From Prevotella sp. (GTDB lineage: Bacteria > Bacteroidota > Bacteroidia > Bacteroidales > Dysgonomonadaceae), in the NCBI GenBank assembly GCA_031273295.1, contig JAISSD010000183.1:1-41601 (forward strand): DNA of 41,601 nt, read 5' to 3'. The position numbers and the translations under genes are program-made. This document shows positions 33,689-41,601 of the stretch, in pieces. Within the stretch, counting starts at the first letter, position 1. Every line of letters starts with the position of its first letter. The notes beneath the pieces are model-generated. The model searched no databases. It saw only the letters and a program-made list of their open reading frames with translations, and was not told the DNA's origin.

Positions 33689-33745
33689 AATTTTAATGGT
33701 GCATACCCCATAGTTTCCCTGATGCCTTGCCGATAAATTGTTTAC
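33689..33745 (-). pseudogene. Fragment of a second SWIM-protein gene start
   Basis: In one minus-strand frame this reads ARHQGNYGVCTIKI, matching ARYQGNYGVYTIKM at the start of the intact SWIM gene (34049-35659). At DNA level 33 of 40 bases agree (33691-33730 against 35572-35611). The rest of that gene is absent here, and no start codon is in frame. It appears to be a degraded partial duplicate. Confidence 0.6.
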
Positions 33746-34048
33746 TGTAAGGATAATATCTTCTTTTGTTGTCTTGCCTGCATTGTATCTTTTTACCGCT
33801 GTCTTACCGGTTCATCACCAATGGTTTTTCTTTTTATGAAATTGATGACATTGGGGATCAGCAGCCCGATAAAACCATTTTTATCCGTTAACAGTCGCTT
33901 AACTGTCCGGAATAGTCTTAGCCTGACAACTATGGAATACATCCCCGGCTGATATTCATTCCGTTTTTTGAAGATAATATCCCTTTAACGGTTTAGAAAT
34001 GCATATTATTTTACGTTACGTTACGTTTCATCCCGTTTCATCCCGTTT
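33746..34048. other. Gene-free spacer with short direct repeats
   Basis: About 300 bp between the SWIM fragment and the end of the SWIM gene. Only short repeats are visible near its end: ACGTTACGTTACG, then TTTCATCCCG twice (34010-34048). No gene or clear terminator. Confidence 0.5.
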
Positions 34049-35659
34049 TCATAAGCGGTTTAGTATTTCTATCATAACTTTCCGGTTTTTATAGCAGATT
34101 TTGTATTGGCCCACCATGTCTGCTACGACGGTTTCTCCTCCTTTTATTTTTCTCATCTTTTTCAGTGTATCGAGAATGGTTTCATAAGAGTTTCTTCCCG
34201 TGTTTTTCGCGTAGATATCCACTTCCTGACGGAACAAGGCAAGCGTCTTTTCGGGAAACGATGCGGAAAACATGCTATAGTATTGTTCTATCACATGCAG
34301 CGACGGGTATTTTTCAATGTATGCTATCAATCTTTCGATGGCTTTTTCAGCTACCAACACCTCTGCAATGTTGCTGCTAAATCTTTGTTGGCTGCTTTTT
34401 TCATAAGTTTTGATGAGGGTTTCCACCTCCTTTTGCCATTCATCGCCAGTAAAGGTGGATTTGTAGGCACGGAAATATTTGGCGTCGAACTGGCTTTTAA
34501 GAAATTCAAACGATATTTCCCGTATGGCGGGCGCGTCTTTTTCTTTTTGAGCGATAGTCAAAAGAAAATCGTGCCAATAGTTTGGATATCTGTTACCGCT
34601 ACCCTTAATAAAATCCTTGATCAGCTTTTTTACTTCTGTGAATTGCTGATTTTCTATCTTTTTTTCGACTACTTTTTTTCGATAACTTTCTATCTGCAGG
34701 TTGGTCTCCATCACTTCCCATGCTTTCTCCGGTTGGCCGGCCTGCGTATAGAAATCAATTTTCCGCTGCAGAATCTTCTGCGCTTCGTACGAACTTTTGT
34801 CCGGAACCTTGCTCAGTAGATTATCCTGCAAGTTGATAAATCCGTCCGGATTTATGATGGCAGACAAGGTCATCAGCAAATCGTTGAACTCGTCGAACAT
34901 ATCCGTTTCGGAGTATTTTGGTTTTGCCATTTCAGCCTGACAGTAGTCGAACAACGCCCCGGCTTCCACACCGGAATTTGTGAGGGCCGTATTCAATATT
35001 TCAAACGGGGTAGTTTGATAATCAGGATTGATATAATCTGTCATATAGCTATCCGTCTTCTGCAACCAATCTGCATACTCTTCGATGCAGGCTTTGCTGA
35101 TGAGTACGGCCTCCCGGTAATTTCCTTGTTTGGCATAGGTTTGCGCCTTGTCGATCCATTGGTCTAAAGCGTCAATCTCCACATTGCCGCCGTAATCATA
35201 CAAATCAGTATTGGTTATGTATGTATTTTCCAGAGTTTTACGCAATATGAGTGAATAACTGTTTTCGTCTCCGTTTCTGTCTCCGTTTTTACTTTTATTT
35301 CCGGCGCTTATTTTGTGCGAAAATTCCAGCAAAAGGGTGTTGGTCAGCTCCGGGTTATAACGCGCCTGCCGGACAAGGAAGTCATACAACTCTTTCTGCG
35401 GTACGTCTTTTAGTACGCTTTCAACGGTTATCTCCTTTTCTTTCACCGGTTTCCGGATTTCCGCCATCCGTTCGGCAATCGCTTTTTTCACCATGGCAAT
35501 ATGTTTGCACGGATAGCGACTGCTTGGGCATGAGCATGAAAAATCAGTAGCTTCATTGCCGTCGAGGGTCATTTTGATGGTATATACCCCGTAATTGCCC
35601 TGATACCTTGCCCGCCAGTTATCGGGGGAAATTTCTTCTAAACTGATAAATTTATTCAT
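34049..35659 (-). CDS. SWIM zinc-finger domain protein
   Basis: A 536-residue protein. The N-terminal ~55 residues form a SWIM zinc finger: CSCPSSRYPCKHIAMVKKAI, giving C-x-C-x(n)-C-x-H. The rest (~80-530) is all-helical with TPR-like repeats (for example AKQGNYREAVLISKACIEEY and AGQPEKAWEVMETNLQ). SWIM proteins of this layout are widespread and poorly characterised; some are linked to DNA or protein binding. A TATCTTTC box lies about 55 nt upstream. A degenerate copy of its 5' end lies at 33689-33745. Confidence 0.8.
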   Translation of the reverse strand: MNKFISLEEISPDNWRARYQGNYGVYTIKMTLDGNEATDFSCSCPSSRYPCKHIAMVKKAIAERMAEIRKPVKEKEITVESVLKDVPQKELYDFLVRQARYNPELTNTLLLEFSHKISAGNKSKNGDRNGDENSYSLILRKTLENTYITNTDLYDYGGNVEIDALDQWIDKAQTYAKQGNYREAVLISKACIEEYADWLQKTDSYMTDYINPDYQTTPFEILNTALTNSGVEAGALFDYCQAEMAKPKYSETDMFDEFNDLLMTLSAIINPDGFINLQDNLLSKVPDKSSYEAQKILQRKIDFYTQAGQPEKAWEVMETNLQIESYRKKVVEKKIENQQFTEVKKLIKDFIKGSGNRYPNYWHDFLLTIAQKEKDAPAIREISFEFLKSQFDAKYFRAYKSTFTGDEWQKEVETLIKTYEKSSQQRFSSNIAEVLVAEKAIERLIAYIEKYPSLHVIEQYYSMFSASFPEKTLALFRQEVDIYAKNTGRNSYETILDTLKKMRKIKGGETVVADMVGQYKICYKNRKVMIEILNRL

Positions 35660-35993
35660 GGATTGTATAATTTAATTATTTCACTGATGATATTCACACT
35701 TTCTATTGTGGAGGAAAGATAAAATATATGCCATTAACAAGCAATTAAATGTCATCGTTTCTTTAACTGTTTTTGTTTATAACCTTAGGTTTACAATTCA
35801 CAAGAGGATATATACACATTGTACCCCGGTTGATTTTATATTATTCATAAAATTAAACCTGTTTTACAAAGTCAATTTTTTTTACAAATATACACATTCT
35901 TGTTTGGTCATACGCATCCAAATTCATTGACATAATTTATTATTTGTACAAATATCCATATTTATCGTTTTTTGACCGATTATTTAATCCCGT
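35660..35993. other. AT-rich intergenic region
   Basis: About 330 bp between the acyltransferase stop and the SWIM gene start, both on the minus strand. A near-consensus -7 box TATCTTTC (plus 35714-35721) probably belongs to the SWIM gene. The plus-strand frame 35706-35930 has no recognisable features. Confidence 0.5.
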
Positions 35994-37127
35994 CTATCCA
36001 TTATATCTTTTTCTTAACCATCTCCTTACCGGTTCGTCATATAATTTCAGGCAAGCGTATGCAAGGGCGATACTTGATACAACAACAAGCAAAACGACCC
36101 AAATGGCTTCCGAAAAAGTGTGATGCGTATCGGAAATCCAGCCGATGTAGAGATACATAACCGGATAATGCGTGATATATAGCGGGAAAGAAATGTCGCC
36201 GAGAAATTTGCAGATCCGCGAGGCATATTTGCTTTTGATTTTGCCGCTTGCTCCCCAAAAAACGATGAGCGGGAAAAGAATAATGATACAGAACGATTCA
36301 TACAAGCCGTTCATCCAAACGTGTTCGCTGTCGCCAATCCGTGGCATGGACAATGCAATTACGACAAGTAAACTGCACCACAGGAAAGCATGTTTGACAT
36401 GAATTGGTTTTCCCATTCGATAGAGCAGCAGTCCGGCAAAGAAGGGATATAGCAAGCGGGTAAAACCGAAGCGCAGATGCGTCTCGGTGAACGACCAACC
36501 GCCGTTTATATCGCCCGCAGTTGTCAGGATAAGATGGACGGTGGCGCAGGCGGCCAGGAATACCAGAACGGCAAGCGCCTTTTTTGAAAATTTCCGGATA
36601 AAAAGAGCATAAAAAATATTGGCAATATATTCGAAAAACAGCGTCCAACTTGGCGCATCCAGAGTGTACATTTCTTCCCAGCCACGAATATCCATCGAAG
36701 GCGGCATGGGAATAAGCAGCATGCCGAGTACCATATAAACAAGCATTTTCCACACCGGAATATCATGGATTAGCGGAAATATGGCGGAACCTCCAAAGTA
36801 GAAAAGCGTGGCGCCGATAATCATACCCATGATCACCAGAGGATGAAGCCGGATAAGCCGCCGCTTGAAAAAGTCGCCGACAGTCATTTTCCCCCAGCGG
36901 TCGTCGTAGGCATAGCCGATAACAAAACCGGACAGCACAAAGAAGAAATCGACCGCCAGATAGCCGTGGTTTATTACTTGTTCGAAGCGGTCTAAGGTGT
37001 GAGCCTCGGAGATATGAAAGGCGACCACCATCACTGCCGCTACTCCACGCAATCCGTCAAGTATCTCGTAATGGGGCTTTGTGCCGGAGGAAGGCATTCC
37101 GGATGACAAGTCTTTTGCTGTTTTCAT
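35994..37127 (-). CDS. Membrane acyltransferase, OafA/YrhL (acyltransferase 3) type
   Basis: A 377-residue integral membrane protein with about ten hydrophobic helices. It shows the acyltransferase-3 pattern: YEILDGLRGVAAVMVVAFHI (about 20-39) with the conserved R and H, GYLAVDFFFVLSGFVIGYAY (about 54-73) and FFKRRLIRLHPLVIMGM. Such enzymes add acetyl or other acyl groups to surface glycans. It is a single gene, and the 24-bp repeat at 37148-37171 lies just upstream of its ATG. Confidence 0.9.
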   Translation of the reverse strand: MKTAKDLSSGMPSSGTKPHYEILDGLRGVAAVMVVAFHISEAHTLDRFEQVINHGYLAVDFFFVLSGFVIGYAYDDRWGKMTVGDFFKRRLIRLHPLVIMGMIIGATLFYFGGSAIFPLIHDIPVWKMLVYMVLGMLLIPMPPSMDIRGWEEMYTLDAPSWTLFFEYIANIFYALFIRKFSKKALAVLVFLAACATVHLILTTAGDINGGWSFTETHLRFGFTRLLYPFFAGLLLYRMGKPIHVKHAFLWCSLLVVIALSMPRIGDSEHVWMNGLYESFCIIILFPLIVFWGASGKIKSKYASRICKFLGDISFPLYITHYPVMYLYIGWISDTHHTFSEAIWVVLLVVVSSIALAYACLKLYDEPVRRWLRKRYNG

Positions 37128-37147
37128 TTTGGATTTATTTGATGTGG

Positions 37148-37171
37148 TGATCTCTTTGATGTTTATTTTAG
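37148..37171. repeat. 24-bp direct repeat, copy 1
   Basis: Core TCTTTGATGTTTATTTTAG, preceded by TGATC. The copy at 39664-39687 differs at one base of 24. The pair brackets the GNAT, AbiEii and AbiEi genes. Confidence 0.75.
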
Positions 37172-37208
37172 ATTTTCCTGATTTTCATATCTGCTGTTAT
37201 TACGAACT

Positions 37209-37976
37209 TCAAGTATTCACGATTTTGTCAAAGCGGCTATCCATGCAAACGCTTAAATCCGTCGTAACGAATTTTCCATTGTAGAACAAACTGAAAATCG
37301 TAGCGGGCGTGGGCGAAGACTGCGCCTGTTGCATCGTTTCCAATTTGATTATTTTCAGCGGGAGGTTGCGCTTTTGGGCTGTTTCAATCAGGGAATGGTG
37401 AACGTGATATTCCGTAAACGGACAACGATTGGTGTAATAGACAGCGATGCCGTCCCGAAATTCACATTCTCCGCTCGTCGCGCAGTCCCTGAATCGGGGA
37501 TTTTCCGCCTGCGGATTCAGTTTTCCGACCAAAAGACTGAATCCGTAAGGCAATTTTTCAACCGTTTCAAAACCTTGTCGCAACAGCCATTTGGTATCGT
37601 TCATAAAATGAAACTTGGCAGTTCCGGCCACAGTCGCCAAACCGTCCCTTCCTTGTGACAGGGCATCGTCCATTGCCGACTGCAACAGGGCTTTGCCATA
37701 GCCTTTGCCCTTGTATTGTCCCGAAACCCAAAAGCAGTTTATCATCAAATAATTCGGCGCCTCAACGGGCGTCCACGCTTTTTCTGCCGGACAGTATTCG
37801 ATGAAAACCTTTGCCCGCTCGTCAAGTCGCCGGAAAACATAGCCGTTGTCGAACTCTCTGTTGAGCCATTCTTTTTTCAGTTCGTAACTTTCCTTGCATT
37901 TCTTATCGGAAAACGCACAACAGATATGCTCTTTACCGATATTTTCTTTGGTGAGGGTGATAAATTTTGTATCCAT
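37209..37976 (-). CDS. GNAT N-acetyltransferase with YoaP-like C-terminal domain
   Basis: A 255-residue protein. The N-terminal ~150 residues form a GNAT fold: LMINCFWVSGQYKGKGYGKA (about 77-96) contains the acetyl-CoA-binding Q/R-x-x-G-x-G/A loop, here QYKGKGYG. The C-terminal ~100 residues (CEFRDGIAVYYTNRCPFTEYHV, then TPATIFSLFYNGKFVTTDL) match the YoaP-like extension found in a subgroup of bacterial GNATs. The substrate is unknown. It is 16 nt downstream of abiEii and on the same strand, so it may be co-transcribed with the toxin-antitoxin pair. Confidence 0.82.
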   Translation of the reverse strand: MDTKFITLTKENIGKEHICCAFSDKKCKESYELKKEWLNREFDNGYVFRRLDERAKVFIEYCPAEKAWTPVEAPNYLMINCFWVSGQYKGKGYGKALLQSAMDDALSQGRDGLATVAGTAKFHFMNDTKWLLRQGFETVEKLPYGFSLLVGKLNPQAENPRFRDCATSGECEFRDGIAVYYTNRCPFTEYHVHHSLIETAQKRNLPLKIIKLETMQQAQSSPTPATIFSLFYNGKFVTTDLSVCMDSRFDKIVNT

Positions 37977-37992
37977 ATTTTATTCATTTCAA

Positions 37993-38829
37993 CTAGACTA
38001 TCCATATCATATCAACCAATTGCAGAAAATATTCCGTACTCCATATCTCCATTTCCGCCGGATTCTTGATAAACGGGCGGACATCGTTTTTCACTAATGC
38101 AATATCAGTTTGAGAGATGCGTTCTTTGAGCAAGGTCTTGAAATTTGTCGGAGTGAAATCTTCCGCTTTTATGGCGTTAATTTGTTCTGTTCGTTGTTGT
38201 AGATGCTTAAAATTCAGCGCAACATTGTTCCGTACATACCACTCGAAATCGTACCAGTCGCGCCCTTTTACCCGGCTTTTCCAATTACGAAACAACATGG
38301 CGTGCATTTTTCCGGCATACAAATCCGGCAAGGCATAACAACGCACCATAAACGAAAACGGCAAAAGCAATAACTTGTTCTCTGTCAAAAATCCAAGAGG
38401 CGGCTGCGTATCGACTTCAATCTTGATTTTCACATGCTTTTCGGTCGAAAAAGCCAAGTTATAAACTTCGGTATTCTCTTTCAAAAACGCCGATTCGATA
38501 TTGGTTTGCGTTTTCTTTTCTTTCCGCGTGATAGTGATTTCCTGTCCAAGCGACTGAAATTCCGCTTTTATGGCATCGAAATAGTTTTCCAATCGGAAAC
38601 TTTCGTCTGCCTGCAACAGCGAGAAATCCAGATCTTCGGAAAAGTGCTGCAAACCGTAGAAAATGCGCAGGCAAGTACCGCCGTAGAAAGCAGCTTTTCC
38701 AAAGAAACCGGCTTTATAAAGTCCTGCCAGCGCAATTTCCTGCATTATCTCGTGAATTGCATTTTGCTTCTCTACTTTCGTTGCAGGCGAATAACGCGAT
38801 AACATTTGGTCAAAAATATTCTTTTCCAT
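37993..38829 (-). CDS. AbiEii/AbiGii-type nucleotidyltransferase toxin
   Basis: A 278-residue protein of the type IV toxin-antitoxin and phage-abortive AbiE family. It shows the nucleotidyltransferase motif FYGGTCLRIFYGLQHFSEDL-DFSL (about 48-71), with the G-G-x-x-L and D-x-D-F-S elements, then VKIKIEVDT (third acidic residue, about 137) and a helical C-terminus with KGRDWYDFEWYV. AbiEii toxins modify tRNA ends by adding nucleotides. It overlaps the antitoxin gene by 20 nt. Confidence 0.87.
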   Translation of the reverse strand: MEKNIFDQMLSRYSPATKVEKQNAIHEIMQEIALAGLYKAGFFGKAAFYGGTCLRIFYGLQHFSEDLDFSLLQADESFRLENYFDAIKAEFQSLGQEITITRKEKKTQTNIESAFLKENTEVYNLAFSTEKHVKIKIEVDTQPPLGFLTENKLLLLPFSFMVRCYALPDLYAGKMHAMLFRNWKSRVKGRDWYDFEWYVRNNVALNFKHLQQRTEQINAIKAEDFTPTNFKTLLKERISQTDIALVKNDVRPFIKNPAEMEIWSTEYFLQLVDMIWIV

Positions 38830-39451
38830 TCTGCAACAGTTTTAATAATTGAGTTAATTCCGTTTTCTTTTTGCCAAATTCAATACATGCTTCGACAGTA
38901 TCCGGATCAAAAGTAGCTAGTGCCGACATTTCAAATCTCAAATCTTCTTCCAAATACTCTTGTATTGCCTTGACAGACTGTAATCTAAGATTTGGCGTAG
39001 CAATAATCTTGTCACACAATGCCTTTTCAGGCGAGGCAATGAGAAAAGCATAAGAGTTGCCGATAATTTCCTGACTGACGCCAACGGGATAATATTTTGC
39101 AGGCGCTTTTACATATTCAAAATGTCCCAGCGGCGTATCGTACTGCTTGTGCAACTTTATACAAACCGAACGCATCGCATACACTCGTTCGGGAATCAAT
39201 CCGTAATAAGCGAGAGCCGATTCAAGCGAAACATACGAAGGTCCGTACAAATGATTTGCCACGAGTTCCGTTGAAATTTCCTTCTTATGAACTTTTGGGG
39301 AAACGACATACAAATTCCGCTTCACCCGAATTACAAGCCCCTTGCGCTCCAATTCGGATAATTTCTTATCCGGACTCTTCAAGTCGTTGTACAACGAGTA
39401 TAAAATATCCGTATTTACCGGAATAACTCCCAAATTCATTAATCGTTCCAT
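38810..39451 (-). CDS. AbiEi-type antitoxin / transcriptional regulator
   Basis: A 213-residue partner of AbiEii. The N-terminal ~60 residues form a winged helix (KKLSELERKGLVIRVKRNLY). The middle has YGPSYVSLESALAYYGLIPE, a pattern typical of AbiEi-like antitoxins, followed by ASPEKALCDKI. AbiEi proteins repress their own operon and neutralise the toxin without direct binding. Met1 or Met5 could be the start. A near-consensus TATCTTCG box (minus, plus 39476-39483) lies about 25 nt upstream. Confidence 0.85.
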   Translation of the reverse strand: MERLMNLGVIPVNTDILYSLYNDLKSPDKKLSELERKGLVIRVKRNLYVVSPKVHKKEISTELVANHLYGPSYVSLESALAYYGLIPERVYAMRSVCIKLHKQYDTPLGHFEYVKAPAKYYPVGVSQEIIGNSYAFLIASPEKALCDKIIATPNLRLQSVKAIQEYLEEDLRFEMSALATFDPDTVEACIEFGKKKTELTQLLKLLQNGKEYF

Positions 39452-39663
39452 TCTTATACAAATTAAATCGGCTGCGAAGATAGTAAAATTTCGATAGATA
39501 ACGGAAAAAAAGTAGGATAACTATCAAAATTCTGCTATGTTGTAATATTCATCGCGCACCTGTTTCGGTAGTTTCTTTACGACTTCATCCACGGAATGAA
39601 GACTCCATTTTTTTCACTTTTTCATCCCTCTTTTTCCAGTTCAAGAAAATCGTGTTCCAGTAT

Positions 39664-39687
39664 TGATATCTTTGATGTTTATTTTAG
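39664..39687. repeat. 24-bp direct repeat, copy 2
   Basis: Partner of 37148-37171 with 23 of 24 bases equal. It lies 4 bp beyond the ogt stop codon. The ~210 bp between this repeat and the AbiEi promoter contain no gene. Confidence 0.75.
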
Positions 39688-39691
39688 GCCC

Positions 39692-40246
39692 TTACAGCGC
39701 CGTTCTTTTTTTCGGGACGAATAATTTCTCCATGTTCACACGTTCAAGTTTGAGCAGTCCGATTTTTCGCTCAATACCGCCCGCATAGCCTGTCAGACTA
39801 CCGTTCGTTCCCACAACACGATGGCAAGGTACAATAATGGAAATTGGGTTATGGCCGACAGCGCCTCCAACCGCCTGAGCCGACATTCCGACATTCCGCC
39901 GGCGTGCTATTTCCGCGGCAATTTCTCCATAAGTGATTCGCTGTCCGTATGGAATTTGTTTGAGAATTTCCCATACCGCAAGCCTGAACTCCGAACCGTC
40001 CAATTTGACAGCCGGCATGAAATCCGGTTCACTGCCGCCGAAATAACAATCAAGCCACTCCCTTGTTTTTTCAAAAACAGGAAGTTGTTTTTCGTCGTTT
40101 TCGGGAGACAGCGTACCCCCGAAATACTTTTGTTTATCAAACCACAATCCGGTCAAAGCTTCGCCGTCGCTTGCCAGTGTAATCCCGCCGAATGGAGATT
40201 CATACCTGTTTGTAAATACCATAAATTTATTTTTTAATGATTTCAT
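39692..40246 (-). CDS. ogt: Methylated-DNA--protein-cysteine methyltransferase
   Basis: Repairs O6-alkylguanine by transferring the alkyl group to its own Cys. A 184-residue protein with the active site SIIVPCHRVVGTNGSLTGYA (Cys at about 141) and the DNA-binding helix segment AQAVGGAVGHNP just before it. The N-terminal half (FGGITLASDGEALTGLWFD) is the usual companion domain. Met9 (40222) is an alternative start. The gene ends next to the direct repeat at 39664. Confidence 0.95.
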   Translation of the reverse strand: MKSLKNKFMVFTNRYESPFGGITLASDGEALTGLWFDKQKYFGGTLSPENDEKQLPVFEKTREWLDCYFGGSEPDFMPAVKLDGSEFRLAVWEILKQIPYGQRITYGEIAAEIARRRNVGMSAQAVGGAVGHNPISIIVPCHRVVGTNGSLTGYAGGIERKIGLLKLERVNMEKLFVPKKRTAL

Positions 40247-40274
40247 TTGTACTCCATTTTCACATACTTTATTT

Positions 40275-41067
40275 TTAACGAGTAACGAGGTCGGGGGGTT
40301 GTATGATATTCCATTGCTCTACGAGGTTGTTTTGTTGGAAAAAATTAGGTGGAAATGAGGCTTTCGTACTCCAAGACCCGCCACTGTCGGCTGCAACGCT
40401 GATACTTCTCGTCCCCTCACTTTTTGCGGTAACTGTTTCCACCTTGTCGCCATTAACAACAATCGCTTGATTGTTACTGATGGGGCGCAAGTCGAGCGTA
40501 TCGGAGTAAGTAATGAGTATTTTTTCCGTCGCCTTTTTGAACGGGAAGTTGGTACAGTGCGGAACCACGCAAAAATCAACAATGGACAGTGCGGTGAAGT
40601 CGCCCTGCAAATCCGGAGCAACGGTCGGCTTGTCCATATATTTCGCATACTCTATGTCCTTCGAGGCAATCATGGAGCCGGCGGCGGCTCCGGTAGAGTT
40701 TTCCCCTGTTGATATGCTCGATAATGAGTTTGTCCGCTTCGGTACGTTTCAACTCCTGCAACAGAAAGAATGTATTCCCACCCGATACAAAAACATAGTC
40801 GGCGCCGGCTATGTTATCGGCTGTTTCATCGGGCGAGGCGCTTGAAACTTCCAACTCGTCAACAATGAGTCCCAGTTTTACAAGCGCTTTTTTGTCGGCG
40901 CCAACGTAAAACGTTATTTTTTCCGGAATACTTGCCGTTGGGATGAAAACGACCTTTTTGCCTGTACAGTCGTTGCCCGCAAAATCTGGAAACAGACCGG
41001 CTACTCCCGAAAAATAGGATGCCAGAAAAAGCTTTTTATCTTTATTTTCGTTTTTTGTATTGTCCAT
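40275..41067 (-). pseudogene. Peptidase E (S51-like), frameshifted and nucleophile lost
   Basis: Two minus-strand frames together make one peptidase E-like protein. The first, from the ATG at 41067 (MDNTKNENKDKKLFLASYFS), contains VVFIPTASIPEK and YVFVSGGNTFFLLQEL and runs to HINRGKLY at about 40700. Reading frame changes there, and the second continues GAAAGSMIASKDIEYAKYM to a stop at 40275. In working enzymes the join reads G-x-S-A-G with the catalytic Ser; here the codon is GCC (Ala). The last ~45 residues extend past the usual end. A TATCTTTG box (plus 41100-41107) lies upstream. Most likely a decayed gene. Confidence 0.75.
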
Positions 41068-41099
41068 AATGGGTCTGCTTATTTTAATTATTAATGGCA

Positions 41100-41107
41100 C
41101 AAAGATA
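41100..41107 (-). promoter_or_regulatory. Putative -7 box upstream of the peptidase E remnant
   Basis: TATCTTTG on the minus strand, 33 nt before the ATG at 41067; a full match to TAnnTTTG without a clear -33 element. Confidence 0.4.
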
Positions 41108-41143
41108 TACCTTTTTTCGATGCGCGGGGACGAGATTTTTTTA

Positions 41144-41178
41144 ACACAAAGGACACAAAGGACACAAAGGACACAAAG
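41144..41178 (+). repeat. ACACAAAGG tandem array
   Basis: Four nine-base units of ACACAAAGG (the last ends in C) lie between the peptidase E remnant and the Abi-like gene. The upstream frame reading through it (MALCVLCVLCVLC) is not coding. Confidence 0.9.
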
Positions 41179-41184
41179 CGCCAA

Positions 41185-41601
41185 TCACCCCAATAATCTT
41201 TTTTCTACGCTGTTGCATACGCTGTCGAATCTGTCAAACGGAGCAAGCCATACGGGAATATCCCTGTTTGCCCACATTATGACGGTAAGCATTTCGGCAT
41301 GTATTTGCCGCAGTCGTTCCAGATTCCAGCTAATGGGTTCGTGGTGGAAAATACGGTTACGAAACGTCCTGAAACGGTTCAACGGCGGTGCTACTTTTTT
41401 CCGCTGACGTTCTTTTTTCGGCATGTTGGGAAAAACTTTTCGTAAATTTTTACACAAGATACGTTCATATTCGACGTTGAACAGGCTGACCCAAAAGCCC
41501 AAAGTCAATTCGGCTATGATTTTGGAAGGTGAAGTGTACTCTTTTCGTACGGCAATCTGTTTATTTGCTTGAGTGATATATTTGTTCAAATCGGTTAAGC
41601 C
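41185..41601 (-). CDS. Abi-like (Abi_2) HEPN protein, partial at window end
   Basis: The frame is open to the right window edge (in-frame GLTDLN precedes the track start, which uses a TTG), so the gene begins outside. The visible ~138 residues match the C-terminal part of Abi_2-type abortive-infection proteins: AELTLGFWVSLFNVEYERI (about the middle) and RFRTFRNRIFHHEPI. The last contains R-x4-H, the catalytic signature of HEPN ribonucleases. Members are linked to phage exclusion. It lies upstream of the peptidase E remnant in an area rich in defence-type genes. Confidence 0.7.
   Translation of the reverse strand, partial: GLTDLNKYITQANKQIAVRKEYTSPSKIIAELTLGFWVSLFNVEYERILCKNLRKVFPNMPKKERQRKKVAPPLNRFRTFRNRIFHHEPISWNLERLRQIHAEMLTVIMWANRDIPVWLAPFDRFDSVCNSVEKRLLG

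Noticed and set aside
41144-41184. Cys/Val/Leu-repeat N-terminus (CVLCVLCVLC) of the peptidase E frame
   Set aside because: It is the ACACAAAGG array read in frame; the promoter box and family start place the true ATG at 41067.

Overview
The window looks like Bacteroidales chromosomal DNA (Bacteroidota). The evidence is the trpBEGDCFA operon order, sigma-ABfr-type promoter boxes (TAnnTTTG with an upstream TTTG or TTG) in place of strong Shine-Dalgarno sites, FimA/FimB-Mfa-type fimbrial lipoproteins, a BACON module, DUF3575/DUF3868 proteins and a dxs-trkA-trkH-capA cluster. I did not try to name a genus.

Layout. 1-224: start of an IS4-like transposase on the minus strand, cut by the window edge. 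353-7139 (minus): the complete tryptophan operon trpB-E-G-D-C-F-A. It is preceded at 7169-7350 by a promoter, a 19-codon leader peptide with two Trp codons, and a terminator whose hairpin competes with a 7-nt antiterminator pairing. Inside the operon, ahead of trpG and trpF, lie copies of a ~95-nt leader cassette that contain micro-ORFs; a further copy precedes the protease gene at 22642. 7502-8164 (plus): ung. 8145-10097 (plus): an AlbA/HATPase-like regulator that seems to lack its N-terminus and carries eight 21-bp repeats.

10167-20343 (minus): a fimbrial/cell-surface cluster. Reading downstream it holds a DUF3868-like protein, a DUF3575/OmpA protein, a FimA-like fimbrillin, a FimB/Mfa2-like lipoprotein, a large BACON fimbrial lipoprotein, a small lipoprotein with a C-terminal membrane segment, a clostripain-like lipoprotein and an ASCH-like protein. 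Upstream on the plus strand is an AraC-type regulator (20705-21574). It is enclosed by a perfect 28-bp inverted repeat 1.27 kb apart, with a good promoter just outside the right arm pointing inward, so a phase-variable DNA inversion is a reasonable hypothesis.

21715-22641 is a gene-poor patch with promoter, repeat and transposase debris plus micro-ORFs. 22642-30035 (plus): a secreted retropepsin-like protease, then dxs-trkA-trkH-capA in tight succession. 30495-33639 (minus): an accessory operon of a second AlbA/HATPase regulator with a long repetitive linker, GrpB, a 47-aa protein and a maltose O-acetyltransferase-like enzyme. 34049-41601 (minus): a SWIM zinc-finger protein, a membrane acyltransferase, a GNAT/YoaP protein, the AbiEii/AbiEi toxin-antitoxin pair, ogt, a frameshifted peptidase E and a partial HEPN-type Abi protein. 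The GNAT-AbiE block is bracketed by 24-bp direct repeats and looks inserted between ogt and the acyltransferase gene.

Most likely candidates for something undescribed are the micro-ORF leader cassettes (4286-4439, 1759-1836, 22535-22630), the putative araC inversion (20445-21714), and the pair of AlbA/HATPase regulators with expandable repeat linkers. All calls come from reading the sequence alone; no database search was run.
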